Both the position numbers and the translations under genes were made by a program. Source: XYA12-FULL-58-9 sp001798605 (GTDB lineage Bacteria > Myxococcota > XYA12-FULL-58-9). From it: DNA of 5,049 bases. The first letter of the stretch is position 1. Each line of letters begins with the position of its first letter. Positions 1 through 5,049 of the stretch are shown here, piece by piece. Under the pieces are notes generated by a model that saw only the letters and a list, made by a program, of their open reading frames with translations, was not told the origin of the DNA and searched no databases. The stretch is taken from contig DAINMX010000349.1 of the NCBI GenBank assembly GCA_036736205.1, positions 1 to 5,049 on the forward strand, written 5' to 3'.

Positions 1-872
1 TCAGCTGGAGAAACCGGCATGGCGAAGACTGGAACACGCCAGTCAAGGATCAAGGCAGTTATGGTACATGCACTTTGTTTGGTGGCTTGGTGCCGGTTGA
101 ATCTGCAATCAATCTTTACTTCAACCGTCATCTCGACGTAGATCTGTCGGAGGCTGCATTGGGCCCGTGTGGACCGGAACTGTTTCAGAGCAACCAAATC
201 GATGTCAACGTCAACCCCTGCATAAACATCCAATCTCCAGCAACTATCGCCTGTCGGTCGGTTTATTTTGGCATACCCACGGAATCATGTTTCCCATACG
301 GTTACTATTCTGAATCAGCAGAATGCAGCATGATCTGTGACGATCACGAACAAAGAAGGTGGGTTGTGGGAGACAACTTCACCCAACTGCTAACAGATAC
401 CTACAGGACGACGTTCGTGCTGGATGACGAGAACAATGTCGTTTACGAAGGCCCATTGATGGACCGGTTGCGCCAGGTGTCTCTCACCAAAGAATCCTTG
501 CAGGAACACATCGTCAGATATGGGCCCGTGAGTGCCCACGCCGTGCTTCCCGGTCACACCGCCGCCATCGTTGGTTGGGACAATGTTACGGGATGGATTG
601 TCAAGAACAGCTGGGGGACTTCTGACTGGGACGATGGCTACTTTAGCACGGCAATGACGGCTCAAGAATTTGGCGTTATCGGTGTAGTTCAGGGTTCCGT
701 TCTCCCACCGGCGGGCACCTCCTACGAAATTCGCTGTGTTGATACAGATGGGGACTCCTTCTGCCAGTGGGGTATCAGTGAAGACAAGCCGGCGACGTGC
801 CCTGCATCATGTCATGCGCAGCCAGATTGGGATGACAGTGATCCCGCTGTCGGTGCGTTGGGTACGTACTAA
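1..872 (+). CDS. C1A (papain-family) cysteine peptidase, 5'-truncated by window edge
   Basis: Probably a secreted endopeptidase of family C1A. The reading frame is open from base 3 with no start in the window, so the signal peptide, any propeptide and the first residues of the mature domain are missing. Visible active-site residues: the oxyanion Gln (codon at 51) and nucleophile Cys (codon at 69) in QGSYGTCTLFG, matching papain QGSCGSCWAFS; the catalytic His (codon at 555) in GHTAAIVGW; the catalytic Asn (codon at 606) in WIVKNSWGT. All are intact, so an active enzyme is plausible. The Cys three residues before the nucleophile is Tyr and the Trp after it is Thr, both departures from papain. 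After the peptidase domain comes a short acidic Cys-containing module of about 45 residues (VDTDGDSFCQWG, then CPASC, then DWDDSDP), resembling MopE-like or calcium-loop tails that I recall from deltaproteobacterial exported proteins. The stop TAA is at 870-872. The TTG at 75 is not the start, because the active-site Cys lies upstream of it. Confidence 0.88.
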   Translation, partial: SWRNRHGEDWNTPVKDQGSYGTCTLFGGLVPVESAINLYFNRHLDVDLSEAALGPCGPELFQSNQIDVNVNPCINIQSPATIACRSVYFGIPTESCFPYGYYSESAECSMICDDHEQRRWVVGDNFTQLLTDTYRTTFVLDDENNVVYEGPLMDRLRQVSLTKESLQEHIVRYGPVSAHAVLPGHTAAIVGWDNVTGWIVKNSWGTSDWDDGYFSTAMTAQEFGVIGVVQGSVLPPAGTSYEIRCVDTDGDSFCQWGISEDKPATCPASCHAQPDWDDSDPAVGALGTY

Positions 873-1143
873 ACAAGAGGATGGCAGGCCCCTTTGGCAA
901 TTGGAATCGTTTTGATGTGCGCTTCGACTGCCTCAACGATTGTGCGGTTCAAGGGAAGATGTACGCGATTGTTGATACAAGTTCGTAGGCCGGCGCCAAT
1001 ACGGCGTGACGTCGGTCGGGACAGATCAGAGACCAGTTCTTCAGATGCATATCCGCGTTGCCGATCAAATTGTTGAAGGTCAGGCGGCGACTGAACTCTG
1101 CAATATCGGCTTGGCTCGCAATGTTACAGACGCGAAGGATGGT
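869..1143 (-). pseudogene. hipA: hipA remnant: C-terminal kinase fragment of a HipA-family Ser/Thr kinase
   Basis: HipA-family proteins are Ser/Thr kinases, usually toxins paired with the repressor HipB. On the minus strand, bases 1143 down to 954 encode a fragment with the family's catalytic core: FSRRLTFNNLIGNADMHLKN, then WSLICPD, then LAPAYELVSTIAY. N-x-D-x-H-x-K-N is the HipA catalytic-loop signature. LAPAYE corresponds to the metal-binding L-x-PAYD segment, here with Glu in place of Asp. The frame hits TGA at 951-949. In another frame, bases 952-872 continue with LNRTIVEAVEAHIKTIPIAKG and stop at 871-869, which resembles the family's last helix (alternating acidic/His, then I/V-P-L). 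The N-terminal lobe, any start codon and the tens of residues normally lying between PAYD and the last helix are absent. It is therefore a decayed or truncated gene, not functional. No hipB partner is present. It begins directly after the phosphatase stop, in the same frame, and converges on the peptidase gene with a 4-base overlap. Confidence 0.8.
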
Positions 1144-1836
1144 TCAAACAGTCGTTTGGTGCGCCAGAATTCTCAATTCTCGAACAGTCTTTTCGATGAG
1201 CGCTTTCTGCGGCCGCGAGAGGTGAATTTGTGGTCGTTTCTGTTTCGCCAACAGGATTGCTTGGTCGACCGAGTCGGCCTGACCTCTCGCGATCATGAGA
1301 GCCACGGCGGTCATTGCCGCTCGGCCGTGGCCCTCTGCACAGTGGATGTAGAGGATCCGTTTCTCATTGACGAGACGGGTGATCAACGCGATGAGCTCGG
1401 CGGCCGTCGGTGCTGCGCCGTCGAGGATTGGCAGGCAGATGTAGTCGCGGTTTTGCCGAACTCCAGGCGACTCCCAAAGCTCGGCTGTCAGGTCGACGAT
1501 GAGCTCGGTACGATCCGGGAGCTCTGCTGTCCCCGCGCGGCGTCCGATGAAGGCACCCGGCAAAACTTCGTTGCAACAATCCTCTCGTCTCGTCCACCGC
1601 AGTATCTTCCACACCAACCAAACGATGATCAGGTATGGGGCCATCACCACAGTTCCATACCAGGCTCGTGTTCCATCGGGCTGTTTGCCGAAGACTCTTG
1701 CGTCGCCGCGCGCGTAGCCGACGCCCAGAAGCAGCATCGACAAAGCTGGCCAACCGAGGAATCCTCCAGCGAGCACCGCGGCAACGGCGGTGAGGGCTCC
1801 GAGTAGAATGAAGGTGAGAGCCAAACGCAGGTTCAT
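1144..1836 (-). CDS. membrane-anchored dual-specificity / tyrosine phosphatase
   Basis: The predicted product of 230 residues joins an N-terminal membrane region to a cytoplasmic dual-specificity phosphatase (DSP) domain. Hydrophobic stretches at about residues 3-26, 27-42 and 63-79 suggest two or three membrane helices, followed by a basic stretch (KILRWTRR). The DSP domain covers about 85-222. The signature loop HCAEGHGR at 165-172 fits H-C-x5-R, with Cys166 as nucleophile and Arg172 binding phosphate. Asp139 in LPILDGAAPT is the likely general acid, and VDLTAE near 114-119 matches the usual strand preceding it. The substrate (phosphoprotein, phosphoinositide or phospholipid) cannot be read from sequence. 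I chose ATG 1836; a TTG three codons upstream (1845) is possible, and neither has a strong Shine-Dalgarno sequence. It lies 68 bases downstream of rarA on the same strand, so it may be the last gene of the thiI-rarA transcript or have its own promoter. The stop TGA (1146-1144) is followed in the same frame by the hipA remnant. Confidence 0.85.
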   Translation of the reverse strand: MNLRLALTFILLGALTAVAAVLAGGFLGWPALSMLLLGVGYARGDARVFGKQPDGTRAWYGTVVMAPYLIIVWLVWKILRWTRREDCCNEVLPGAFIGRRAGTAELPDRTELIVDLTAELWESPGVRQNRDYICLPILDGAAPTAAELIALITRLVNEKRILYIHCAEGHGRAAMTAVALMIARGQADSVDQAILLAKQKRPQIHLSRPQKALIEKTVRELRILAHQTTV

Positions 1837-1853
1837 GGGACGCAACTCGTTGC

Positions 1854-1880
1854 GGTTCGTGATATTGAGAGGACCGAACC
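1854..1880. repeat. 6-bp inverted repeat upstream of the phosphatase gene
   Basis: GGTTCG (1854-1859) and CGAACC (1875-1880) form a perfect 6-bp inverted repeat with a 15-base spacer, located 18-44 bases upstream of the phosphatase ATG. It could be an operator or an mRNA hairpin in the leader. A chance occurrence is also possible at this length. Confidence 0.3.
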
Positions 1881-1881
1881 T

Positions 1882-1906
1882 AAATTGTCATGGCGATGAC
1901 ATTTTT
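1882..1906. terminator. weak hairpin at the 3' end of rarA, possible terminator
   Basis: TGTCAT (1886-1891), loop GGCG, ATGACA (1896-1901) form a 6-bp stem, extendable past one T/T mismatch by AAA/TTT pairing. It overlaps the end of the rarA stop codon. On the plus strand it is followed by five T (1902-1906); on the minus strand, where rarA is transcribed, only by ATTT. The stem is short and AT-rich, so termination of rarA would be partial at best and readthrough into the phosphatase gene is likely. Confidence 0.3.
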
Positions 1907-3242
1907 ATTCCACTCTTTTTCGCCAACGGACGAGACGTTCCGCGATGACTGTCTCCTCACCTTGGTCACTCGGTTGATAATAGACGCGACCGGTTAGTGC
2001 ATCGGGGAGATAGGTCTCGGGTACGTAGTTGCCATCGAAGTTGTGGGGATATTTGTACCCTTTGCTGTACCCCAGGCTCTTGTTGAGGTTCGTTGCGGCG
2101 TTTTTGAGTTTGGCTGGCACCGGCAGCGGTCCGAGGTCGAGGATGTCTTTGCGAGCGGCACCATAGGCGGTGAGCGCGGCATTCGATTTGGGTGCCGTTG
2201 CCAGATAGGTGGCCGTCTGGGTCAATGGTAAGACACATTCTGGCAGGCCGACGAGCTCAAAGGCTTGAAGAGCGTTGACTGCGACCTGGAGAGCACGCGG
2301 GTCGGCGTTGCCGATGTCTTCGCTGGCAAAGATAACCATGCGTCGCAGGATGAAGCGCGGTGGTTCGCCACCCTCAAGCATCCGCACCAACCAGTAGACT
2401 GCAGCATCGGGGTCGGAACCGCGCATTGATTTGATGAATGCGCTAATGACCGCATAGTGCTCTTCGCCGGCCTTATCATAGAGAAGGGCTTTGTGTTGTG
2501 CGGCTTCTTCGACGTGCTCGATTGTGAGCTCCGTCTCGCCAGCCTGTTCACATAGATCACAGGCGAGCTCGACAGTGTTGAGGGCACGGCGGGCATCGCC
2601 GTGGCTGCCGCTGGCAATGGCTTCGATCACATTGTTTGCCGTTGTGAAACGGTGCGCAAGTCCACGTTCCGGGTCGCGAAGCGCAGTCTCAACCACCTGC
2701 GCCAGTGCGGCGTTGTCGAGGGACTTGAGGACGAACACTTTGCAGCGCGAGAGCAATGCGGCGTTGACTTCGAAGGAGGGGTTCTCGGTTGTCGCGCCGA
2801 TGAGCGTGACCAGGCCTGCCTCGACATGCGGCAGAAGAGCGTCTTGCTGTGCTTTGTTGAATCGGTGGATCTCGTCAATGAACAGGACGGTGCGTCTGCG
2901 GTGATAATTGCGGAGCTCGCGGGCGCGGGCGACAACCTCACGGAGCTCCTTGACGCCGCTCATGACCGCGGAGACGTTTTCGAGCTCCGCATTTAGCGTG
3001 CCGGCGAGGGCCCGGGCGATGGTGGTCTTGCCTGAGCCCGGCGGCCCCCAAAGAAGCATGGAGCGAATCTCCCCGCGTTCGGCCATGCGCCGTAGGGCCC
3101 GACCTTGGCCGAGCAGGTGTTCCTGCCCGACGATCTCGTCGAGAGTGCGCGGGCGCATGCGGTCGGCGAGGGGACTGTGGCCTGTGTCTCTATCGGCGGA
3201 GTGGGCGAAGAGGTCGCTTTGGTCAATCTTCGCCATGGGCAT
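1905..3242 (-). CDS. rarA: RarA/MgsA-type AAA+ ATPase (replication-associated recombination protein A)
   Basis: RarA (MgsA in E. coli, Mgs1/WRNIP1 in eukaryotes) is a clamp-loader-like AAA+ ATPase that acts at stalled replication forks and gaps in the cytoplasm. The 445-residue product has normal full length. Motifs in order: an N-terminal QSDLF (8-12), which fits the sliding-clamp-binding consensus; PLADRMRPRTLDEIVGQEHL (24-43), typical of the family; Walker A GPPGSGKT (66-73); Walker B VLFIDEIHRF (119-128); sensor 1 GATTENPSFE (149-158); sensor 2 GDARRALN (215-222). The C-terminal tetramerisation part includes IKSMRGSDPDAAVYWLVRML (270-289), IFASEDIGNADP (304-315) and NFDGNYVPETYLP (401-413), which are highly conserved in RarA. 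Two ATGs are possible, 3242 and 3236 (MPMAKIDQSDLF); both keep the clamp motif and both lie inside the end of thiI, so translation is probably coupled. No strong Shine-Dalgarno sequence is visible. The stop is TAA at 1907-1905. Confidence 0.97.
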   Translation of the reverse strand: MPMAKIDQSDLFAHSADRDTGHSPLADRMRPRTLDEIVGQEHLLGQGRALRRMAERGEIRSMLLWGPPGSGKTTIARALAGTLNAELENVSAVMSGVKELREVVARARELRNYHRRRTVLFIDEIHRFNKAQQDALLPHVEAGLVTLIGATTENPSFEVNAALLSRCKVFVLKSLDNAALAQVVETALRDPERGLAHRFTTANNVIEAIASGSHGDARRALNTVELACDLCEQAGETELTIEHVEEAAQHKALLYDKAGEEHYAVISAFIKSMRGSDPDAAVYWLVRMLEGGEPPRFILRRMVIFASEDIGNADPRALQVAVNALQAFELVGLPECVLPLTQTATYLATAPKSNAALTAYGAARKDILDLGPLPVPAKLKNAATNLNKSLGYSKGYKYPHNFDGNYVPETYLPDALTGRVYYQPSDQGEETVIAERLVRWRKRVE

Positions 3243-4512
3243 GACTCTCAGGTTCTGGGGGCTCCTGGTTTTTGACTCTATCTTTCTCTGTGACTTCTGT
3301 GTCCTCCGTGTTTTCAGGGACGGGGCGCGGCCGGCGTGTTATCCAGGGGGCCAGGGCGTCGAAAGATTCCATGCGCTGCAAAGCGTCGTTGCACATTCTG
3401 TCGATATCGAGTTTTGCCTCGGCGGCAGCCACGGCGTCGTGCTTGGCGTGGGTCTCGGGGTCACGGGGAATGAAGAGAGTGCAGCAATCCTGGTCCGGGA
3501 GAATCGAAGTCTCGAAGGTGCCGAGTCGTTGCGCTTCCTCGATGATCTCTTGCTTGTCAAAACCAATGAGCGGACGCAACACCGGCAGGGGGGAGGCCGA
3601 CTCGATGGCCACCATGTTGGATAGAGTCTGGGATGCGACTTGACCGAGGCTCTCGCCTGTCACCAACGCGCGACAATGTTCTCGAAGTGCAATCTCCCCG
3701 GCAATGCGCAGCATGAACCGACGGTAGAGGACGACTCGCAACGGTGGTGGCACAACGGTGACGATTTCTCGCTGTAGCTCACCAAATGGTACGAGATAAA
3801 GGGTAGCCACTTGTTGGGAGCGTGCCAGGTGTACGGCGAGGTCCCGGGCCTTTTCTTGTGAGGCACGGCTGAGAAACGGATGGGAGTGGAAGTGGATGAG
3901 AATGGTATTGCACCCGCGTCGCTGCATGCGTGCGGCCGCCACCGGTGAGTCGATGCCACCGGAGAGCAGGGTTGCGACTTTGCCGGTGACGCCGACGGGA
4001 AGCCCACGGGGTCCGGGGATCTTGTCGGTATAGAGGTAGGCACCCTCGGGCAGCATCTCAATAAAGACTTCCATCTCTGGATCTTTGAGCTTCACCTTGG
4101 CCGGATGGTGCTCCCACAGGTATTCGCCCACCTGGCGATTCACATCGAGGGAGGCCAGTGGCTGGTTCTTGAATACCCGCCGGGAGGTGACGCGGAAAGT
4201 CTCGTAGGTGCGACCTTCGACCAACGACAATGCGGCCTCCTTGAGGGCATTGAGCTCCAAGGGTGCACAAATAACGGGTGAGAAGGATGCCACGCCGTAG
4301 ACCGAGCGAATGCGAGCATACGCTTCCTCGAGAGGTGGGTCATCGCTGTAGCTCGGGATCCACAAGCGTCCGGATACCACTTGGACGCCGCCAAAGGGGA
4401 GGCCAGCCAGGGTTCGGCCGATGTTGCGGGCCAAATGTTTGATGAACGTGGGGCGGTTCTTCCCTTTGGTAGCCACCTCGGCGTAGTGAACGATGATCCC
4501 TGCTGGCTTCAT
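3223..4512 (-). CDS. thiI: tRNA 4-thiouridine synthetase ThiI, rhodanese-less form
   Basis: ThiI adenylates U8 of tRNA and, with sulfur from a cysteine desulfurase, makes 4-thiouridine. From ATG 4512 the product has 429 residues: N-terminal ferredoxin-like region with IIVHYAEVATKGKNRPTFIK (6-25), THUMP domain at about 60-165, then the ATP-pyrophosphatase domain with PP-loop LLSGGIDSPVA (182-192). TSILPDQDCCTLFIPRDPET (335-354) carries the conserved catalytic Cys (343 or 344). The C-terminal rhodanese domain of the E. coli enzyme is absent, as in the Bacillus type. In enteric bacteria the rhodanese domain is the part needed for thiazole synthesis, so this protein is probably a tRNA-modifying enzyme only. 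I chose ATG 4512 because family homology starts there; the frame stays open to an ATG at 4644, but that extension is unlike the family. No clear Shine-Dalgarno sequence precedes 4512. Residues from about 398 on form a charged tail (NTEDTEVTEKD...) encoded by a repeat. The stop lies 14-20 bases inside rarA. Confidence 0.95.
   Translation of the reverse strand: MKPAGIIVHYAEVATKGKNRPTFIKHLARNIGRTLAGLPFGGVQVVSGRLWIPSYSDDPPLEEAYARIRSVYGVASFSPVICAPLELNALKEAALSLVEGRTYETFRVTSRRVFKNQPLASLDVNRQVGEYLWEHHPAKVKLKDPEMEVFIEMLPEGAYLYTDKIPGPRGLPVGVTGKVATLLSGGIDSPVAAARMQRRGCNTILIHFHSHPFLSRASQEKARDLAVHLARSQQVATLYLVPFGELQREIVTVVPPPLRVVLYRRFMLRIAGEIALREHCRALVTGESLGQVASQTLSNMVAIESASPLPVLRPLIGFDKQEIIEEAQRLGTFETSILPDQDCCTLFIPRDPETHAKHDAVAAAEAKLDIDRMCNDALQRMESFDALAPWITRRPRPVPENTEDTEVTEKDRVKNQEPPEPESHAHGED
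3286..3312. repeat. three imperfect 9-bp tandem units, CTCTGTGTC-type, within the 3' end of thiI
   Basis: On the plus strand the units are CTCTGTGAC (3286-3294), TTCTGTGTC (3295-3303) and CTCCGTGTT (3304-3312), consensus YTCYGTGNN. Read on the minus strand in the thiI frame they encode NTE-DTE-VTE (residues 401-409). The pattern resembles the CTCTGTGTCCTCTGTG / CACAGAGGACACAGAG intergenic repeats that I recall being dispersed in many environmental bacterial genomes. That identification is from memory and needs a genome-wide search. Confidence 0.6.
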
Positions 4513-4561
4513 GGTGCGGGTAGATAGCCTTTTGCCGGCGATAGCGCCAGGGGGAGAGTTG

Positions 4562-4587
4562 GTTGGTGCCGAAAGGGGCGAGCCAAC
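4562..4587. repeat. bulged hairpin in the thiI divergent intergenic region
   Basis: On the plus strand GTTGGT (4562-4567) pairs with GCCAAC (4582-4587) including one G-T wobble, and the inner GCC (4568-4570) pairs with GGC (4577-4579) around a GAAAGG loop, leaving a 2-base bulge. It lies 50-75 bases upstream of the thiI ATG. No T-run follows, so a terminator is unlikely. The rest of 4513-4673 shows no RNA gene or riboswitch that I recognise; in particular I see no convincing TPP-riboswitch core. Confidence 0.25.
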
Positions 4588-4612
4588 GGATCGCGATGTA
4601 CGAATGAAAGGA

Positions 4613-4641
4613 GTGACAAAGTCGACAAGAGGGCCTAGGCT
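4613..4641 (+). promoter_or_regulatory. possible sigma-70-like promoter for the rightward gene
   Basis: GTGACA (4613-4618) matches the -35 consensus in five of six positions. After a 17-base spacer, TAGGCT (4636-4641) matches the -10 consensus in three of six. It would start transcription near 4648, about 25 bases ahead of the ATG at 4674. The -10 element is weak, so this is a tentative reading. Confidence 0.25.
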
Positions 4642-4659
4642 CATTCAACTTTGATATTT

Positions 4660-4666
4660 GGAGGAG
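4660..4666 (+). promoter_or_regulatory. ribosome binding site for the rightward gene
   Basis: GGAGGAG, a strong Shine-Dalgarno sequence, ends 7 bases before the ATG at 4674. It fixes the start of the following gene and contrasts with the poor sites ahead of the three minus-strand genes. Confidence 0.85.
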
Positions 4667-4673
4667 CAACGCG

Positions 4674-5049
4674 ATGCGGGTACTGTCGACTTGGCTGATC
4701 GTGACTGGTGCTTTGTTTACGGCAACGACCTTTGTCCATGCGAAAGCCAACCGTGGCGGCGCAACGGTTGCTGTTTTTCCGATTAGGGCAGCGGGTGTCG
4801 CACCAGACCATCTGGAGATACTGACGGATGCGGTGACCACAGCAAGCGACAGCCTTTTCTCCATGCTGGTCCTCGGCCCAACGGACGCCCAGGAATTGTT
4901 GCCGCCCGCGCAAAGGGGAAAATTGGGCAAGTGCGATAATGTTATTTGCATGGCGCGTCTTGGTGCCGCGGTCAACGCGACCTACGTCTTGAACATCAAA
5001 GCCATCTCGGCGAACGATAACATCTTGCTCTCGATCAAACGGGTGGATG
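4674..5049 (+). CDS. exported protein with LpoB/CsgG-like (TolB-N-like) N-terminal domain, 3' end outside window
   Basis: The first 125 residues are visible and the gene runs off the window. An Arg followed by a hydrophobic core (VLSTWLIVTGALFTATTF) and VHA at 21-23 make a typical Sec signal peptide, with likely cleavage after Ala23. No lipobox Cys is seen, so the product is probably periplasmic. The mature part begins ATVAVFPIRAAGV (30-42), then a helix ending in a variable VLGPTDAQELLP segment (66-77), then CDNVICMARLGAAVNATYVL (87-106). This order of a beta strand VAVFPI, a helix, and C-D-x3-C-x-A-x-L-G-A-x-x-x-A-x-Y-V-L resembles the N-terminal domain of many myxobacterial and deltaproteobacterial envelope proteins, often annotated as PEGA-domain, CsgG-like or LpoB-like. 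Cys87 and Cys92 could form a disulfide. The function is unknown and the C-terminal domain cannot be seen. The start is supported by the upstream GGAGGAG. It is transcribed divergently from thiI. Confidence 0.8.
   Translation, partial: MRVLSTWLIVTGALFTATTFVHAKANRGGATVAVFPIRAAGVAPDHLEILTDAVTTASDSLFSMLVLGPTDAQELLPPAQRGKLGKCDNVICMARLGAAVNATYVLNIKAISANDNILLSIKRVD

Noticed and set aside
75..872. TTG at 75 as the start of the peptidase
   Set aside because: The same frame is open to the window edge and the catalytic Cys and oxyanion Gln are encoded upstream of 75.
842..988. Plus-strand frame that looks like a -1 frameshifted continuation of the peptidase (GPFGNWNRFDVRFDCLND)
   Set aside because: It is the antisense of the HipA-like C-terminal segment, which has a clear family match on the minus strand.
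1006..1806. Long plus-strand open frame of 266 codons
   Set aside because: Antisense to the phosphatase gene and the hipA remnant; its translation shows no recognisable domain or plausible composition, whereas the minus strand has HCxxGxxR and HipA motifs.
2908..3624. Plus-strand open frame spanning the rarA-thiI boundary
   Set aside because: Antisense to two well-supported genes with catalytic motifs; a Ser/Arg-rich shadow frame.
4513..4644. In-frame N-terminal extension of thiI (44 extra residues from ATG 4644)
   Set aside because: Family homology begins at MKPAGIIVHYAEVATKG (ATG 4512); the extension is low-complexity and unlike ThiI, and would run through the promoter region of the divergent gene.
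4513..4673. TPP riboswitch upstream of thiI
   Set aside because: No convincing CUGAGA-type TPP-riboswitch core in the minus-strand leader, and a rhodanese-less ThiI is not expected to serve thiamin synthesis.
4340..4975. Minus-strand open frame covering the divergent intergenic region and the rightward gene
   Set aside because: Antisense to a gene with a strong Shine-Dalgarno sequence and signal peptide, and overlapping the start of thiI in another frame; no recognisable domain.
1..5049. CRISPR array, tRNA, rRNA, insertion sequence or phage gene
   Set aside because: No spaced direct repeats, cloverleaf, transposase motifs or terminal repeats were seen on either strand.

Overview
This is bacterial chromosomal DNA. 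By eye it is moderately GC-rich with G/C-biased third codon positions; neither was computed. The gene content suggests a Gram-negative bacterium, perhaps of the Myxococcota / former Deltaproteobacteria. The hints are a secreted papain-like peptidase with a short Cys/Asp-rich C-terminal module, a membrane-anchored dual-specificity phosphatase, and an exported protein that looks like the N-terminal domain of LpoB/CsgG-like proteins. The taxonomic guess is inference and weak.

Layout. (1) Positions 1-872, plus strand: the 3' part of a C1A (papain-family) cysteine peptidase whose active-site residues are all visible; its start lies outside the window. (2) Positions 869-1143, minus strand: a remnant of a HipA-type kinase gene. 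It has the HipA catalytic loop but no N-terminal lobe, a frameshift or stop, and an apparent internal deletion. It explains what would otherwise look like an empty 270-base gap. (3) Positions 1144-4512, minus strand, read from right to left: thiI (tRNA 4-thiouridine synthetase without a rhodanese domain), rarA/mgsA (AAA+ replication-associated ATPase), then a membrane-anchored dual-specificity phosphatase. thiI and rarA overlap, so they are very likely co-transcribed and translationally coupled. The phosphatase follows rarA after 68 bases that hold two small inverted repeats. (4) Positions 4513-4673: the divergent intergenic region. (5) Positions 4674-5049, plus strand: the 5' end of a secreted or periplasmic protein of unknown exact function, with a good ribosome binding site and a signal peptide.

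How the genes relate. ThiI modifies tRNA and RarA acts at stalled replication forks; the phosphatase has no obvious link to either. I see no coherent defence or biosynthetic system. The most notable signals are the decayed hipA fragment, the dispersed-repeat-like sequence read in frame as the C-terminal tail of ThiI, and a probable sliding-clamp-binding motif at the RarA N-terminus.
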